The notes: generated from the sequence alone by a model not told the origin. Shown: positions 53,909-63,103, counted from the first letter of the stretch. The stretch: DNA of 64,000 bases from Kordia sp965283645 (GCF_965283645.1 NZ_CBDIPG010000001.1:2418001-2482000); one strand, 5' to 3'. Translations and numbers: made by a program.

Positions 53909-55204
53909 TTAAGCTATTTTCTTGCGTTTTTTAAGCTCTATCACGGTAATTTCTGGCCATATTCCAACACGCCCAGGAAACGCCAATACGCCAAATCCAC
54001 GGTTTACATGCAGGTATTTTCCAGCTTCTTCATACAATCCAGCCCAACGCGGATATCTATATTTTACAGGACTCCATTTGATATTCAAGAATGGAATTTC
54101 TATTCCAAACTGCATTCCATGTGTATGACCTGCTAATGTGAGTTGTATCTTTTTTTCAAAATCGAGAATATTTGTCTCATCCGTTACAACTGCTGGATCT
54201 TTTTTCTCTTTTTCGCGAATTTCCATCTCTTTGTAATCAAAATGAGAAGGATCATGCGATAGTAAAATATTAAATTCTCCGTCAACAACGCCTTCCGTAG
54301 CTTTTTTCAAACTTCCTCTTTTTGGAAAATGACGTGAAGCTCCCCAATTTTCAACACCAAGTATGTTTAGTTTCTGACCGTTACGTTCCAACGTTCTTTT
54401 TTCATTCAATAATAGATTGAAACCTATATCCTTGTGAACTTTTTCTATTTTTTGGTGATTGCCATCAATTTCTGCTTGTGTACGATAGGCATAATATCCG
54501 TAATCATGATTTCCTAATATAGAATACATTCCGTCTTTGGCTTCCATGCGTTTAAATGTGTCAATCCACGGATACATTTCTTCAGCTACCGCATTTACAA
54601 TATCTCCTGTAAAGAGAATAACATCACTTTTTTGCTCATTGATTAAGTCAACGGCATATTCAATTTTCTCTTTATTATCAAAGCTTCCTGAATGAATATC
54701 TGAAATCTGTGTAAGCCTATAACCATCAAATTCATCTGGTAAATCATCAAAAAACATGGTGTGTTTTATCACTCTGTAATTATATCTTCCTTGAAATATT
54801 CCATATAAAAATCCTGCAAATGGTATCGCGGCAATTCCTAATGCTAGTTGACTTATGAATTTTCTTCTTGCTGGAATTGCTTCTCCAACGGTCATTCCAC
54901 TATGTTGAAAGTAATTGAATAACGACGCAAAGAATCGGAAGATATCTTCTATAAATAATATGATGAGTATAAACAGTTTCGGGACTAAAAATGTAAGTCC
55001 TAGAGCAATTGCATATCCTGTGGATAAACTAAAGCGACCTTCACGTTGTGTAATGCTCATTTGATAGAAAAATATTCCATAAATGGCAACCGTTACAATC
55101 CAAAAACCAATAAGTACTATTTTATTGCTTGTTAAGGTTCGAACTGAGGAAAATGTATATAGTTCTAGAAAAAGAACGATGGCGATGAGGATAATAAATC
55201 TCAT
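53909..55204 (-). CDS. Membrane-anchored metallophosphoesterase
   Basis: A 431-residue protein with four hydrophobic segments in the first ~140 residues and a C-terminal calcineurin-like phosphoesterase domain. Metal and catalytic motifs are seen in order: QISDIHSGSFDN, VILFTGDIVN, SILGNHDYGY, NILLSHDPSHFD and LTLAGHTHGMQFG. It resembles the YkuE/YaeI group whose members act on lipid-linked phosphates such as UDP-diacylglucosamine-type substrates, but the true substrate is unknown. It is a single gene on the minus strand. Confidence 0.92.
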   Translation of the reverse strand: MRFIILIAIVLFLELYTFSSVRTLTSNKIVLIGFWIVTVAIYGIFFYQMSITQREGRFSLSTGYAIALGLTFLVPKLFILIILFIEDIFRFFASLFNYFQHSGMTVGEAIPARRKFISQLALGIAAIPFAGFLYGIFQGRYNYRVIKHTMFFDDLPDEFDGYRLTQISDIHSGSFDNKEKIEYAVDLINEQKSDVILFTGDIVNAVAEEMYPWIDTFKRMEAKDGMYSILGNHDYGYYAYRTQAEIDGNHQKIEKVHKDIGFNLLLNEKRTLERNGQKLNILGVENWGASRHFPKRGSLKKATEGVVDGEFNILLSHDPSHFDYKEMEIREKEKKDPAVVTDETNILDFEKKIQLTLAGHTHGMQFGIEIPFLNIKWSPVKYRYPRWAGLYEEAGKYLHVNRGFGVLAFPGRVGIWPEITVIELKKRKKIA

Positions 55205-55344
55205 TAGATTTTAATATTTTAACAAATTTACCTTTAATCTGTAAATAGATTTTACGATTTACAGGAATTTTAACACTTCATGGTGTTGAAATAGTATGAA
55301 TTAAAAAACTCCCGAATGATTTCGAGAGTTTTTCTATCTATAAT

Positions 55345-57999
55345 TTATTGTAAATTAGGAATATCGTCAGGTGTGAAATCATACAACTCATTAGATTCTT
55401 CCTCTTTTAGTTTTTTAACTAAATCTAATGCATCAGGAACAACATCACTACACAATACAATGAGTGAACCTTGTTTTGCATTTTTAACCGCATGTAAAAT
55501 AGCTTCACTTTCAGATGGAATGATCGTTGTTTTCTTATTTGGATCGTGCATTTTGATTCCGTCATCCAACATTTTGATCAATTCTTCTTCTGTTTTTCCG
55601 CGCAAGCGTTTGTCTTGTCTAATAATTACTTCATCAAACATTTCTGCGGCAATTCCGCCCATTTCGTTGTTATCTTCAACTCTTCGATCTCCAATTCCTG
55701 CAATAATTCCAATTTTTATAGAAGCTTCTATATTGTCTACAAATTGTTTTAATGCGCGCATTCCTGCAGGATTGTGTGCATAATCAACTAAGATTTGGAA
55801 GTTTTTAAATTTGAATAAGTTTAAACGTCCTGGTGTTTGTGATGCAGATGGAATAAACGTTTCCAAAGCGGCACGCATATCTTCCAATGTAAATCCTTTT
55901 AAATATGCTGTTATAACTGCTGGCAATACATTCTGAATCATAAATGTAGCTTTTCCTCCAAAAGTTAATGGAACATTTACAGCTTTGATCACACGCATTT
56001 TCCATTCGCCTCTACATAAGGTAATGTACCCATTTTCATAGATTGCCGAAATACCACCACGTTTTTGCATGGCTTTAATTCTTGGATTGTTTTCGTCAAG
56101 CGAGAATAGTGCCACGTTGCAGTCAACATTTTTACGCATTGCATATACCAAATCATCATCAGCATTCAAAATTGTTGTTCCATCTGGTAAAACCGTTTCT
56201 GGAATGACGCCTTTTACTTTTGCTAATTGTTCTACAGTATGAATTCCTTTTAATCCTAAATGATCTGCGGCAACATTTGTTACAATACCAATATCACAGT
56301 TTTTAAATCCTAAACCAGCTCGCAATAATCCGCCACGTGCACACTCTAGTACAGCAAAGTTTACTGTTGGATCTTTTAGTACAAATTCAGTACTTGACGG
56401 ACCTGTACAATCACCTGTCATTAACAATCGGTTTTGAATGTATACGCCATCACTTGTGGTATATCCAACTTTATATCCTTTCATTTTTGCCATGTGCGCA
56501 ATCAAACGTGTTGTCGTCGTTTTACCGTTTGTTCCTGTGATTGCTATAATTGGAATGCGTGAAGTTGATCCTGGAGGAAATAACTTGTCAATTACTGGTG
56601 CCGCAACATTTCTTGGCAATCCTTCCGTTGGCGCTAAGTGCATACGGAATCCTGGTCCAGCATTTACTTCTAACACAGCACCGCCAGTTTCTGATAATGG
56701 TTTGCTTATATCAGAAGTCATGACATCAATTCCACAAATATCTAAATCAATAATTTTAGAAATTCGTTCTGCCATAAATACATTTGCAGGATGTACAATA
56801 TCAGTTACATCTTCGGCAGTTCCTCCTGTACTTAGGTTTGCCGTATCTTTTAAAATCATCACTTCATCTTTTTCCAAGACAGTTTCAAGTGTATATCCTT
56901 TTGCGGCAATTAGTGTAAGTGAAAGATCGTTGATTTTAATCATGGTTAAGACTTCTTCGTGTCCATACCCACGACGCGGATCTTTATTTACTTCGTCTAC
57001 TAATTCTTGAATGGTAGATGTTCCATCTCCAACAACATGTGCGGGCGTTCTTTTAGCCGCGGCTACTAATACATTATTTATTACTAGTAAACGATAATCG
57101 TCTCCAGTTATATATTTTTCTATAATTACAGATCGCGAAATTTCTTGTGCGGCTTTAAACGCTACCAAAGCATCTTCATAATTGTTGATATCTACTGTAA
57201 TTCCTCTTCCGTGATTTCCGTTAACAGGTTTTACAACTAAAGGATAACCAACATAACGACAGGCTTCTTCTAAACTGCGTTCTCTACGAATAATTTCGCC
57301 ACGTGGCACTTGTACTTCTGCTTGTTCTAATAAGTATTTTGTATCTTCTTTATCGCATGCAATTTCAACTCCTATATTACTCGTTTCACTTGTTACAGTT
57401 GCCTGAATTCGTTTTTGATTTGCACCATATCCTAATTGACATAGTGAATATTTGTTTAAGCGAATCCAAGGAATTCCTCTACTTACTGCTTCCTCTACTA
57501 TAGATCCTGTGCTTGGCCCAAGACGTTCTTCTTCACGAATTTCGCGCATTTCCTGAATGTCTTCTGATAAATCATATGTTTCTCCAGAAATTAATGCTTC
57601 ACAAATACGAACGGCGGCTTTTGCGGCATAGCGTCCAACTTTTTCTTCCATATAGGAAAAAACTACATTGTAAACACCTTCTTCACCATATCCGCGAGTT
57701 CTTCCAAAACCCGTATCCATTCCCGCCAAGGTTTGTATTTCTAATGCAATGTGCTCAATAACGTGTCCCATCCAAGTTCCATCGTCTACACGCATAAAAA
57801 ATCCACCTTCGCAACCTTCAGAACATCTATGTGAATACATGGAAGGAAACATAGCTTTTAACCGATCTCCAAAACCATCAACTTTATTCGTTGGAGATTC
57901 TTCCATTTCTTGCAGGTCTAAAACCATTACGATAAGCTTATGTCTTCTTACTGACCAATAATTTGGTCCTCGCATTGCATTTATACTTCTTATTTCCAT
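55345..57999 (-). CDS. cphA: Cyanophycin synthetase
   Basis: An 884-residue enzyme that polymerises Asp and Arg into cyanophycin with ATP, without a ribosome. The order is: an N-terminal CphA-specific domain (residues 1-160), an ATP-grasp domain (VVKPVNGNHGRGITVDI around 256-271, adding Arg), and a Mur-ligase-like domain (GTNGKTTTTRL from residue 489, adding Asp) with VDYAHNPAGMRAL in the C-terminal lid. It is full length with no missing motif. It is divergent from cphB across 188 bp. Confidence 0.95.
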   Translation of the reverse strand: MEIRSINAMRGPNYWSVRRHKLIVMVLDLQEMEESPTNKVDGFGDRLKAMFPSMYSHRCSEGCEGGFFMRVDDGTWMGHVIEHIALEIQTLAGMDTGFGRTRGYGEEGVYNVVFSYMEEKVGRYAAKAAVRICEALISGETYDLSEDIQEMREIREEERLGPSTGSIVEEAVSRGIPWIRLNKYSLCQLGYGANQKRIQATVTSETSNIGVEIACDKEDTKYLLEQAEVQVPRGEIIRRERSLEEACRYVGYPLVVKPVNGNHGRGITVDINNYEDALVAFKAAQEISRSVIIEKYITGDDYRLLVINNVLVAAAKRTPAHVVGDGTSTIQELVDEVNKDPRRGYGHEEVLTMIKINDLSLTLIAAKGYTLETVLEKDEVMILKDTANLSTGGTAEDVTDIVHPANVFMAERISKIIDLDICGIDVMTSDISKPLSETGGAVLEVNAGPGFRMHLAPTEGLPRNVAAPVIDKLFPPGSTSRIPIIAITGTNGKTTTTRLIAHMAKMKGYKVGYTTSDGVYIQNRLLMTGDCTGPSSTEFVLKDPTVNFAVLECARGGLLRAGLGFKNCDIGIVTNVAADHLGLKGIHTVEQLAKVKGVIPETVLPDGTTILNADDDLVYAMRKNVDCNVALFSLDENNPRIKAMQKRGGISAIYENGYITLCRGEWKMRVIKAVNVPLTFGGKATFMIQNVLPAVITAYLKGFTLEDMRAALETFIPSASQTPGRLNLFKFKNFQILVDYAHNPAGMRALKQFVDNIEASIKIGIIAGIGDRRVEDNNEMGGIAAEMFDEVIIRQDKRLRGKTEEELIKMLDDGIKMHDPNKKTTIIPSESEAILHAVKNAKQGSLIVLCSDVVPDALDLVKKLKEEESNELYDFTPDDIPNLQ

Positions 58000-58155
58000 G
58001 TGTTGTTTGGTTTGCTTGGTTGGTTATTTCTTGTTATTCATAACAAGTTAAGCCTAAATATAGAAAAATTTCACAGATTTCTAAGTCCTTTTACAGATTC
58101 TATGAGGTTAGATTAAGATTACGCTAAAAATAGGGCAACAGATAGAAATTTATTT

Positions 58156-58164
58156 TACTTTTGC
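58156..58164 (+). promoter_or_regulatory. -7 box of cphB
   Basis: TACTTTTGC is an exact Bacteroidota -7 match. It places transcription start near 58170, which excludes an upstream ATG at 58161 and supports translation from 58188. Confidence 0.55.
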
Positions 58165-58187
58165 AATCACAAAAAAATCACAAGAAC

Positions 58188-59051
58188 ATGTTGCAGGTTA
58201 AAGGAACTTTAATTCCCATTGGTGGAAATGAAGATAAAGGAGATGATGACGAAGAAATGTACGCGCTAGAGTTTATTGATGATGGAATTTTATTTCACGT
58301 TGTCAAAGAAGCTGGAGGTGTTGATGCAAAAATTGTGGTAATTCCAACGGCTTCTAGTATTCCTGTTGAAGTTGGAGAAAATTATGTAGATGCTTTCCAA
58401 AAATTAGGATGCACAGATATTACCGTTTTAGATATTAGAAGTACGGAAGATTCAGAAAAAGAATCGTCTATTGAATTGATCAAAAATGCTGATTGTATTA
58501 TGTTTTCTGGTGGAGATCAATCTAAAATTACAAATAAAATTGGCGGAACAACGATTCATACTATTTTAGCCGATCGTTACCAAAATGAAGAAGGTTTTGT
58601 AATTGCTGGGACAAGTGCAGGCGCTATGGTAATGGCAAACGAAATGATTGCTGGCGGAAGTGCTTCCGAAGCGTTTATTAAAGGCGCTGTGACGATGTAT
58701 AAAGGGTTAAGCTTGATTCCAGAATTGATTGTAGACACACATTTTATTCGTAGAGGTCGTTTTGGAAGACAATCAGAAGCGGTAGCAAAATTTCCTAATT
58801 TGATCGGAATTGGATTGGCAGAAGACACTGGAATGATTATTAAAAACGGAAACGATTGTACGGTAATTGGTTCGGGAATGGTAATTGTATTTGATGGAGC
58901 TACGTTGACGCATAATAACGAAAAAGTATTGAAAGAAGGAACACCAATGACAATGGCAAACCTTACAATTCATGTACTATCGAATGGTGATCAGTTTGAT
59001 ATTAAAAATCGTAAAGTTTCTGTTTTACCGATTGAAGCACCTTTTATATAA
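58188..59051 (+). CDS. cphB: Cyanophycinase
   Basis: From the ATG at 58188 the protein is 287 residues. It belongs to the S51 serine peptidase family; the nucleophile elbow GTSAGA (Ser at about residue 143) and the glycine-rich LIPIGGNEDKGD at the N-terminus are present. It cleaves cyanophycin to beta-Asp-Arg dipeptides. It lacks a signal peptide, so it is intracellular and serves mobilisation of the cell's own reserve. It is divergent from cphA and upstream of the isoaspartyl peptidase gene (convergent). Confidence 0.94.
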   Translation: MLQVKGTLIPIGGNEDKGDDDEEMYALEFIDDGILFHVVKEAGGVDAKIVVIPTASSIPVEVGENYVDAFQKLGCTDITVLDIRSTEDSEKESSIELIKNADCIMFSGGDQSKITNKIGGTTIHTILADRYQNEEGFVIAGTSAGAMVMANEMIAGGSASEAFIKGAVTMYKGLSLIPELIVDTHFIRRGRFGRQSEAVAKFPNLIGIGLAEDTGMIIKNGNDCTVIGSGMVIVFDGATLTHNNEKVLKEGTPMTMANLTIHVLSNGDQFDIKNRKVSVLPIEAPFI

Positions 59052-59069
59052 AGAGATATTAGATCGTTT

Positions 59070-59245
59070 TATTTCGACTTCACTCAATGTGAACACTTTT
59101 AGCCTTTTCTTGCTAAGGTTGAATTTCTTAGGTTGATAGATTTTTTTGTCACTCCTATGGAGACAGGAATCTATTATCGAATTTTCTATTCTATGCCATG
59201 CTGAACTAGTTACTCAGTATATTGAAGTACAGCATCTCACAATAA
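59070..59245. repeat. Mosaic of flavobacterial intergenic repeats
   Basis: Between cphB and the isoaspartyl peptidase lie three sequences of the type I know from many flavobacterial intergenic regions: ATTTCGACTTCACTCAATGT (near 59071), CTCCTATGGAGACAGGAATC (near 59152), and ATGCTGAACT...AGTACAGCAT (around 59199-59234), an imperfect inverted repeat. No coding frame or mobile gene is present. Confidence 0.45.
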
Positions 59246-59246
59246 G

Positions 59247-60176
59247 CTATTTATAAATAGAAACCGCTTCCGTTCCATTTGAAGATTTACATGCTCGGTA
59301 CATTCCTTCGGTATTGAAAGGCATTGCAATGTTTCCGTTGGCGTCCACTGCAATTAATCCACCGTCGCCACCGAGTTTTAAAATGCGTTCATTGATAACA
59401 ACATCAGCCGCTTTTTCAAGTGAATATTCTTTGTACTCCATTAAACTTGAAACATCATACGCCACAACACCACGAATAAAGTATTCGCCACTTCCTGTAC
59501 ACGATACGGCACATGTTTCGTTGTTTGCATAGTTTCCAGCACCAATCATTGGAGAATCGCCAACACGACCAAAACGTTTGTTGGTCATTCCGCCTGTAGA
59601 AGTTGCCGCCGCAATGTTTCCATCTTTATCGCAGGCAACTGCACCAACAGTTCCAAATTTTGAATCTTTTTTTAGGGAATGATCTAGTTGAAAACTATCT
59701 GTTCCTTTTATTTCTTGCCATTGATTGTAGCGTAATTCATCGTAAAAATACGATGGATCTTCTAATTCATAGTCGTGCATTTTTGCAAAATACATTGCGC
59801 CTTCTCCTGCCATAAATACATGCTCACTTTTGTCCATTACGTCACGTGCCAACGAAACAGGATTTTTGATTCCTGTAATTAGTGAAACGGCACCTGCATT
59901 TAAATTCTTTCCTTCCATGATGGCCGCGTCCATTTCGTGTGTTCCTTCCGCTGTAAACACACTTCCTTTTCCCGCATTGAACAAGTGTGAATCTTCTAAT
60001 AACTTCACCGCTTCTTCTACAGCTTCAACCGAAGATTTTCCTGCGTCTAGCAACTTGTAACCTGCATCTAATGCTTTTTGCAAAGCGGCTTTGTATTCCG
60101 CTTCCAATTGCGGTGTCATCATTCCTTTGACTAAAGTTCCTGCGCCACCGTGAATGGCAATTGAGATCGTTTGCAT
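59247..60176 (-). CDS. iaaA: Isoaspartyl peptidase / L-asparaginase (Ntn-hydrolase)
   Basis: A 309-residue N-terminal nucleophile hydrolase of the plant-type asparaginase family. The precursor cuts itself before Thr176 in FGTVGAVACDKDGNIAAAT; GNYANNETCAVSCTGSGEYF forms part of the active site. It releases Asp and Arg from beta-Asp-Arg dipeptide, the last step of cyanophycin use, in agreement with its place next to cphA and cphB. It has no signal peptide (starts MQTISIAIHGGAGTLVKGMM). Confidence 0.93.
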   Translation of the reverse strand: MQTISIAIHGGAGTLVKGMMTPQLEAEYKAALQKALDAGYKLLDAGKSSVEAVEEAVKLLEDSHLFNAGKGSVFTAEGTHEMDAAIMEGKNLNAGAVSLITGIKNPVSLARDVMDKSEHVFMAGEGAMYFAKMHDYELEDPSYFYDELRYNQWQEIKGTDSFQLDHSLKKDSKFGTVGAVACDKDGNIAAATSTGGMTNKRFGRVGDSPMIGAGNYANNETCAVSCTGSGEYFIRGVVAYDVSSLMEYKEYSLEKAADVVINERILKLGGDGGLIAVDANGNIAMPFNTEGMYRACKSSNGTEAVSIYK

Positions 60177-60278
60177 TTCGCTTTTTATTTGATTGCGTAA
60201 AATTACAAAATTGTCCTCATTAAAATTGTAGAAGTGATATCAAATTATTGTAATGTAGCTTTTATTGATTGTGTGTAG

Positions 60279-60310
60279 ATAAAAAATAATTCCCCCGAAT
60301 TCGAGGGAAT
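60279..60310 (-). terminator. Terminator after the 32-residue peptide gene
   Basis: ATTCCC-CGAATTCG-GGGAAT forms a stem with one C/A mismatch; on the minus strand it is followed by TTATTTTTTATC. Confidence 0.6.
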
Positions 60311-60332
60311 TTATAAAAAACTATTTTTTCTA

Positions 60333-60431
60333 CTAATTCGGTTGTACTCTATCAATATCGGCAACTTCTTGCGCTCCGCCATTGATAGCGTTCATTTGTT
60401 CTTTGTTGAGTTTTTTAAATTTTTCTAACAT
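60333..60431 (-). CDS. Very short double-glycine leader peptide (32 aa)
   Basis: Reading leftwards from 60431: MLEKFKKLNKEQMNAINGG followed by AQEVADIDRVQPN and a TAG stop. The LNKEQMNxINGG pattern is a standard double-glycine export leader. The remainder after GG is only 13 residues and has no Cys. A terminator follows and a sequence ATTAACTTTAAAAT precedes it, as for the next peptide gene. It could be a pheromone-like peptide or a truncated precursor. It is too short for standard gene callers. Confidence 0.62.
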   Translation of the reverse strand: MLEKFKKLNKEQMNAINGGAQEVADIDRVQPN

Positions 60432-60529
60432 CGTAAGTGATTTTAAAGTTAATGTTGCTCTAATTTATACATAAAATCAACAGGAACAGAAAAAATTACG
60501 ACCGATAAAGTAGATTGGGAATCTTTTCT

Positions 60530-60814
60530 TTAATTTAATGTATCAGCATTTCCACATTCAAGATCAGAATAAAAACAAACGAAATTAGTGTTTGGAGAAC
60601 ATGTTGCATTTTTATCTGTTACTTCGCAGACAGTATCCAGAGAATGGAAACATCCAACCAATTCCGTGAAGTTTACACATTCTACGTTGTAAGTAAAGTC
60701 AACAGTACAAGTTAAGTTTACTGAATTTGGACCTTGCCCCTTAATAGTAGAGAATGACAGATTAGAAATGGATTTTTTGTTAAGGCTTAACGATTTAAGA
60801 TTTCTTTTTTTCAT
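60530..60814 (-). CDS. Lanthipeptide-like precursor peptide (94 aa, 7 Cys)
   Basis: A 94-residue frame. The leader MKKRNLKSLSLNKKSISNLS continues to FSTIKGQG (residues 27-28 give G-Q-G rather than GG). LNKxxISN is shared with the peptide at 41789-41998. The remainder holds seven Cys with many Ser/Thr (LTCTVDFTYNVECVNFTELV onwards), the usual substrate pattern for lanthionine-forming enzymes, but no such enzyme lies in the window. The leader DNA has ATTAACTTTAAAAT just upstream, as does the gene at 60333-60431. Confidence 0.68.
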   Translation of the reverse strand: MKKRNLKSLSLNKKSISNLSFSTIKGQGPNSVNLTCTVDFTYNVECVNFTELVGCFHSLDTVCEVTDKNATCSPNTNFVCFYSDLECGNADTLN

Positions 60815-61174
60815 GATTTAAAATTTTAAAGTTAATTACAGTATAGAACAACTAACATACCAATATTATGACATAAAAAACTTAATATTATCGTAATTTA
60901 AGTAATAGTATACTGTAATTAAATTCATAATTATATATGAAAGCATCTTACAAATAAGCGCTTTATTTGATAATAGATCATTTAGAAAAACCAAGATTCA
61001 TTTTAAAAAAGGTAATGAATATAGTTAGGATTGCATCCATAAAAGAGTGTCAGTAGCGAAGTCTGAATTAATGATATGAAAGTAAAACAGAGAGAATTAA
61101 AAACAGTCGTTTTTTTAATAATTTCATGTTGTAAAATAAGTTTTATCGTTACTCAACAACTGCTGTTGTCTCCG
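60815..61174. other. Gene-free region of about 360 bp
   Basis: AT-rich DNA between the peptide gene and the lipoprotein gene on the same strand. It probably holds the promoter of the peptide gene (immediately right of 60814) and the end of the operon at 61175. I see no other structure beyond a weak inverted repeat ACAACTGCTGTTGT near 61156. Confidence 0.5.
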
Positions 61175-62011
61175 TTATTTTACAAATTCTTCTCTCTTTA
61201 AATTGTTATCAAACTTAATATTAGACCAATCAACTAAAATCCAAGGTGCATCCGTTACTTCTGCGTCCCAAGTAGATTTTTTGTATTTACGCTTGCTAGG
61301 GATTAAGAAACCATCTACTTTTTCATACTCTAATTGCATTAGTAATGGCTCTTCCATCACACCAAAATCTGCTACCGTAAATAAAAACTGATCTACCAAT
61401 CCTGTTTCTTTGTTGATGTATAGTTGATAAATGTCCGTAGGTTTATCGTTTTTAGATTCGAAAGAAACTTTTACGATATCATAGTTTTTGCTGTCTATTT
61501 CTTTTTCACCTAAGTATTCATAGTTTAATCCCGGATCTAAAAGTTTTTGAAACATCGTAAACCAGTAAAAATTCGTAGGTCTGCTAAACATGACTCTTTT
61601 TAATGCTTTAGTGTCGTTGATTAACTTTCCGTTTGTTTTTATCCAGTATTCCTTCCCATCATATCCTTGTTCCATTGTACCTTCTAGTTGCGGCAACGTA
61701 CGTTGATGTTGTTTGTATTCGCCATAAGATAGTTCTCCATCAAAAATGTATTTTTCTGTTGATATGTCAGCCTTACCATCTGGTGTTGTGTAGGTGTACG
61801 TATAGGTAACATCATTTTTAGACCTTAGTTTTTGATAATTCCCTACTTTTTCAACCAAATTATACACTAATTCATGTCCATTATTCTGAAAATTGATCGT
61901 AACTTCTTCTTCTTGAACAGGTTCTTCTTTGACTTCCTTTTTTGAAGTGTTTTTACAGCTGACAGTTACTAAAAAGGCACTGACTATGATTGTGATTGTT
62001 TTAAACTTCAT
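61175..62011 (-). CDS. Lipoprotein, DUF6503-like
   Basis: A 278-residue protein with a lipoprotein signal (MKFKTITIIVSAFLVTVSC, Cys19). The body is a beta-rich fold of the LolA/outer-membrane lipoprotein-sorting-like type with YDGKEYWIKTNGKLINDTKA and KVSFESKNDKPTDIYQLYIN. In Bacteroidota such proteins are called DUF6503 and have no known activity. It is the last gene of the CMD-peroxiredoxin-DoxX-lipoprotein operon, 20 bp after the DoxX gene. Confidence 0.78.
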   Translation of the reverse strand: MKFKTITIIVSAFLVTVSCKNTSKKEVKEEPVQEEEVTINFQNNGHELVYNLVEKVGNYQKLRSKNDVTYTYTYTTPDGKADISTEKYIFDGELSYGEYKQHQRTLPQLEGTMEQGYDGKEYWIKTNGKLINDTKALKRVMFSRPTNFYWFTMFQKLLDPGLNYEYLGEKEIDSKNYDIVKVSFESKNDKPTDIYQLYINKETGLVDQFLFTVADFGVMEEPLLMQLEYEKVDGFLIPSKRKYKKSTWDAEVTDAPWILVDWSNIKFDNNLKREEFVK

Positions 62012-62031
62012 TTTATTATTTTATTTTGTGG

Positions 62032-62433
62032 TTATTTTTGATTTGTTGTTTGCTTGTCATTCATAAAATACAGCAATAAAAACAGAAAACCTATGTATGT
62101 AGCTTGCAATCCGACAATATCCCATTTTTGGGCAAATGAGCTTCCTATTACAAAAATATTCATGAGAACAAAAGTGGCTATGAGTGTTTCCCTTGTAAAT
62201 TTATTGAGGATTAATAAAAGTCCAATCATAATTTCAGCAAAAGGAATAGTGTACGCCAATGGTGTTACTAAAAAATTGGGTAATAGCGTATCTTGAAAAG
62301 TATTTTGCATTCCTGCTACAAATTTGTCTAAGTTGGGCAACCTAACTATTCCATGAAATAAATAGTTGATCCCGAAGGAAATGCGTAATAAATGTATCGC
62401 TAGTGCTTTATTGTTTAAATCCTGCAATTTCAT
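62032..62433 (-). CDS. DoxX-family membrane protein
   Basis: A 133-residue protein with four membrane helices, of the DoxX/SURF4-like group (IHLLRISFGINYLFHGIVRL, then PFAEIMIGLLLILNKFTRET). Members associate with redox or quinone-linked stress proteins; the biochemical activity is unclear. It starts 1 bp after the stop of the peroxiredoxin gene, so expression is coupled with it. Confidence 0.85.
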   Translation of the reverse strand: MKLQDLNNKALAIHLLRISFGINYLFHGIVRLPNLDKFVAGMQNTFQDTLLPNFLVTPLAYTIPFAEIMIGLLLILNKFTRETLIATFVLMNIFVIGSSFAQKWDIVGLQATYIGFLFLLLYFMNDKQTTNQK

Positions 62434-62434
62434 T

Positions 62435-63076
62435 TTACTGCTTCTTTATAATTTCTAAAATAGTTTCAGGCTCTAAGCGCTCTGTATAATCTTCTGGAAC
62501 AAAACTGTAAATAACTTCTCGGTCTTTGTTCAAAATATACGTTGCAGGCATTGGTAATTCAAAATCATTGTTTCCGTTGTGCTTAGCTACGTCAATACCA
62601 AAATCATTGTAAACACCTTGCAAATTTTTAGGTAATTGAAATACCAATCCTAATGATTTTGCATATGCATTGTTAAGATCACTTACTACAGAAAATGTTA
62701 ATTCGTTTTTTTCTGAAGTTGTGAGTGAATTATCTGGTGTTTCTGGCGTAATAGCAACTAATTCACCGTTTAACTCAGTTAATTCTGGAAGGATTGATTG
62801 CAAAGCTTTTAACTCCATATTGCAATATGGACACCATCCACCTCTATAGAATGCTACAACTAAATATTGGGACTGAAAATCTTCTAATGAAACTGGATTC
62901 CCCTCAATATTTTTTAAAGTAAATGATGGAAGTATTTCACCTGTTGTCAATGCTTTTTTACTCAAATTTTGTGACTTAAGATCTTCCGTGCTTTTTTGCA
63001 TGATTGCACGTTTGTCTGTAGGAATAACTTTTGCACTATTATTTCTTCTCTCTGATAATTGGTCAGTAAGATTCAT
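62435..63076 (-). CDS. Peroxiredoxin-like protein (AhpC/TSA family)
   Basis: A 213-residue thioredoxin-fold protein. The peroxidatic motif appears as VVAFYRGGWCPYCNMELKAL, a CxxC variant typical of the peroxiredoxin-like family with a bacterioferritin-comigratory-protein-like fold. It reduces peroxides in the cytoplasm (no signal peptide). A helical N-terminal ~50 residues is not part of the core. It lies 27 bp after the AhpD-like gene, which could help in its reduction. Confidence 0.9.
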   Translation of the reverse strand: MNLTDQLSERRNNSAKVIPTDKRAIMQKSTEDLKSQNLSKKALTTGEILPSFTLKNIEGNPVSLEDFQSQYLVVAFYRGGWCPYCNMELKALQSILPELTELNGELVAITPETPDNSLTTSEKNELTFSVVSDLNNAYAKSLGLVFQLPKNLQGVYNDFGIDVAKHNGNNDFELPMPATYILNKDREVIYSFVPEDYTERLEPETILEIIKKQ

Positions 63077-63103
63077 TTTTATATTTTTAATTAATAGTAT
63101 TAT

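Noticed and set aside
55316..55783. 155-codon plus-strand frame antisense to the end of cphA
   Set aside because: Ser-rich shadow of the well-supported cphA C-terminal domain.
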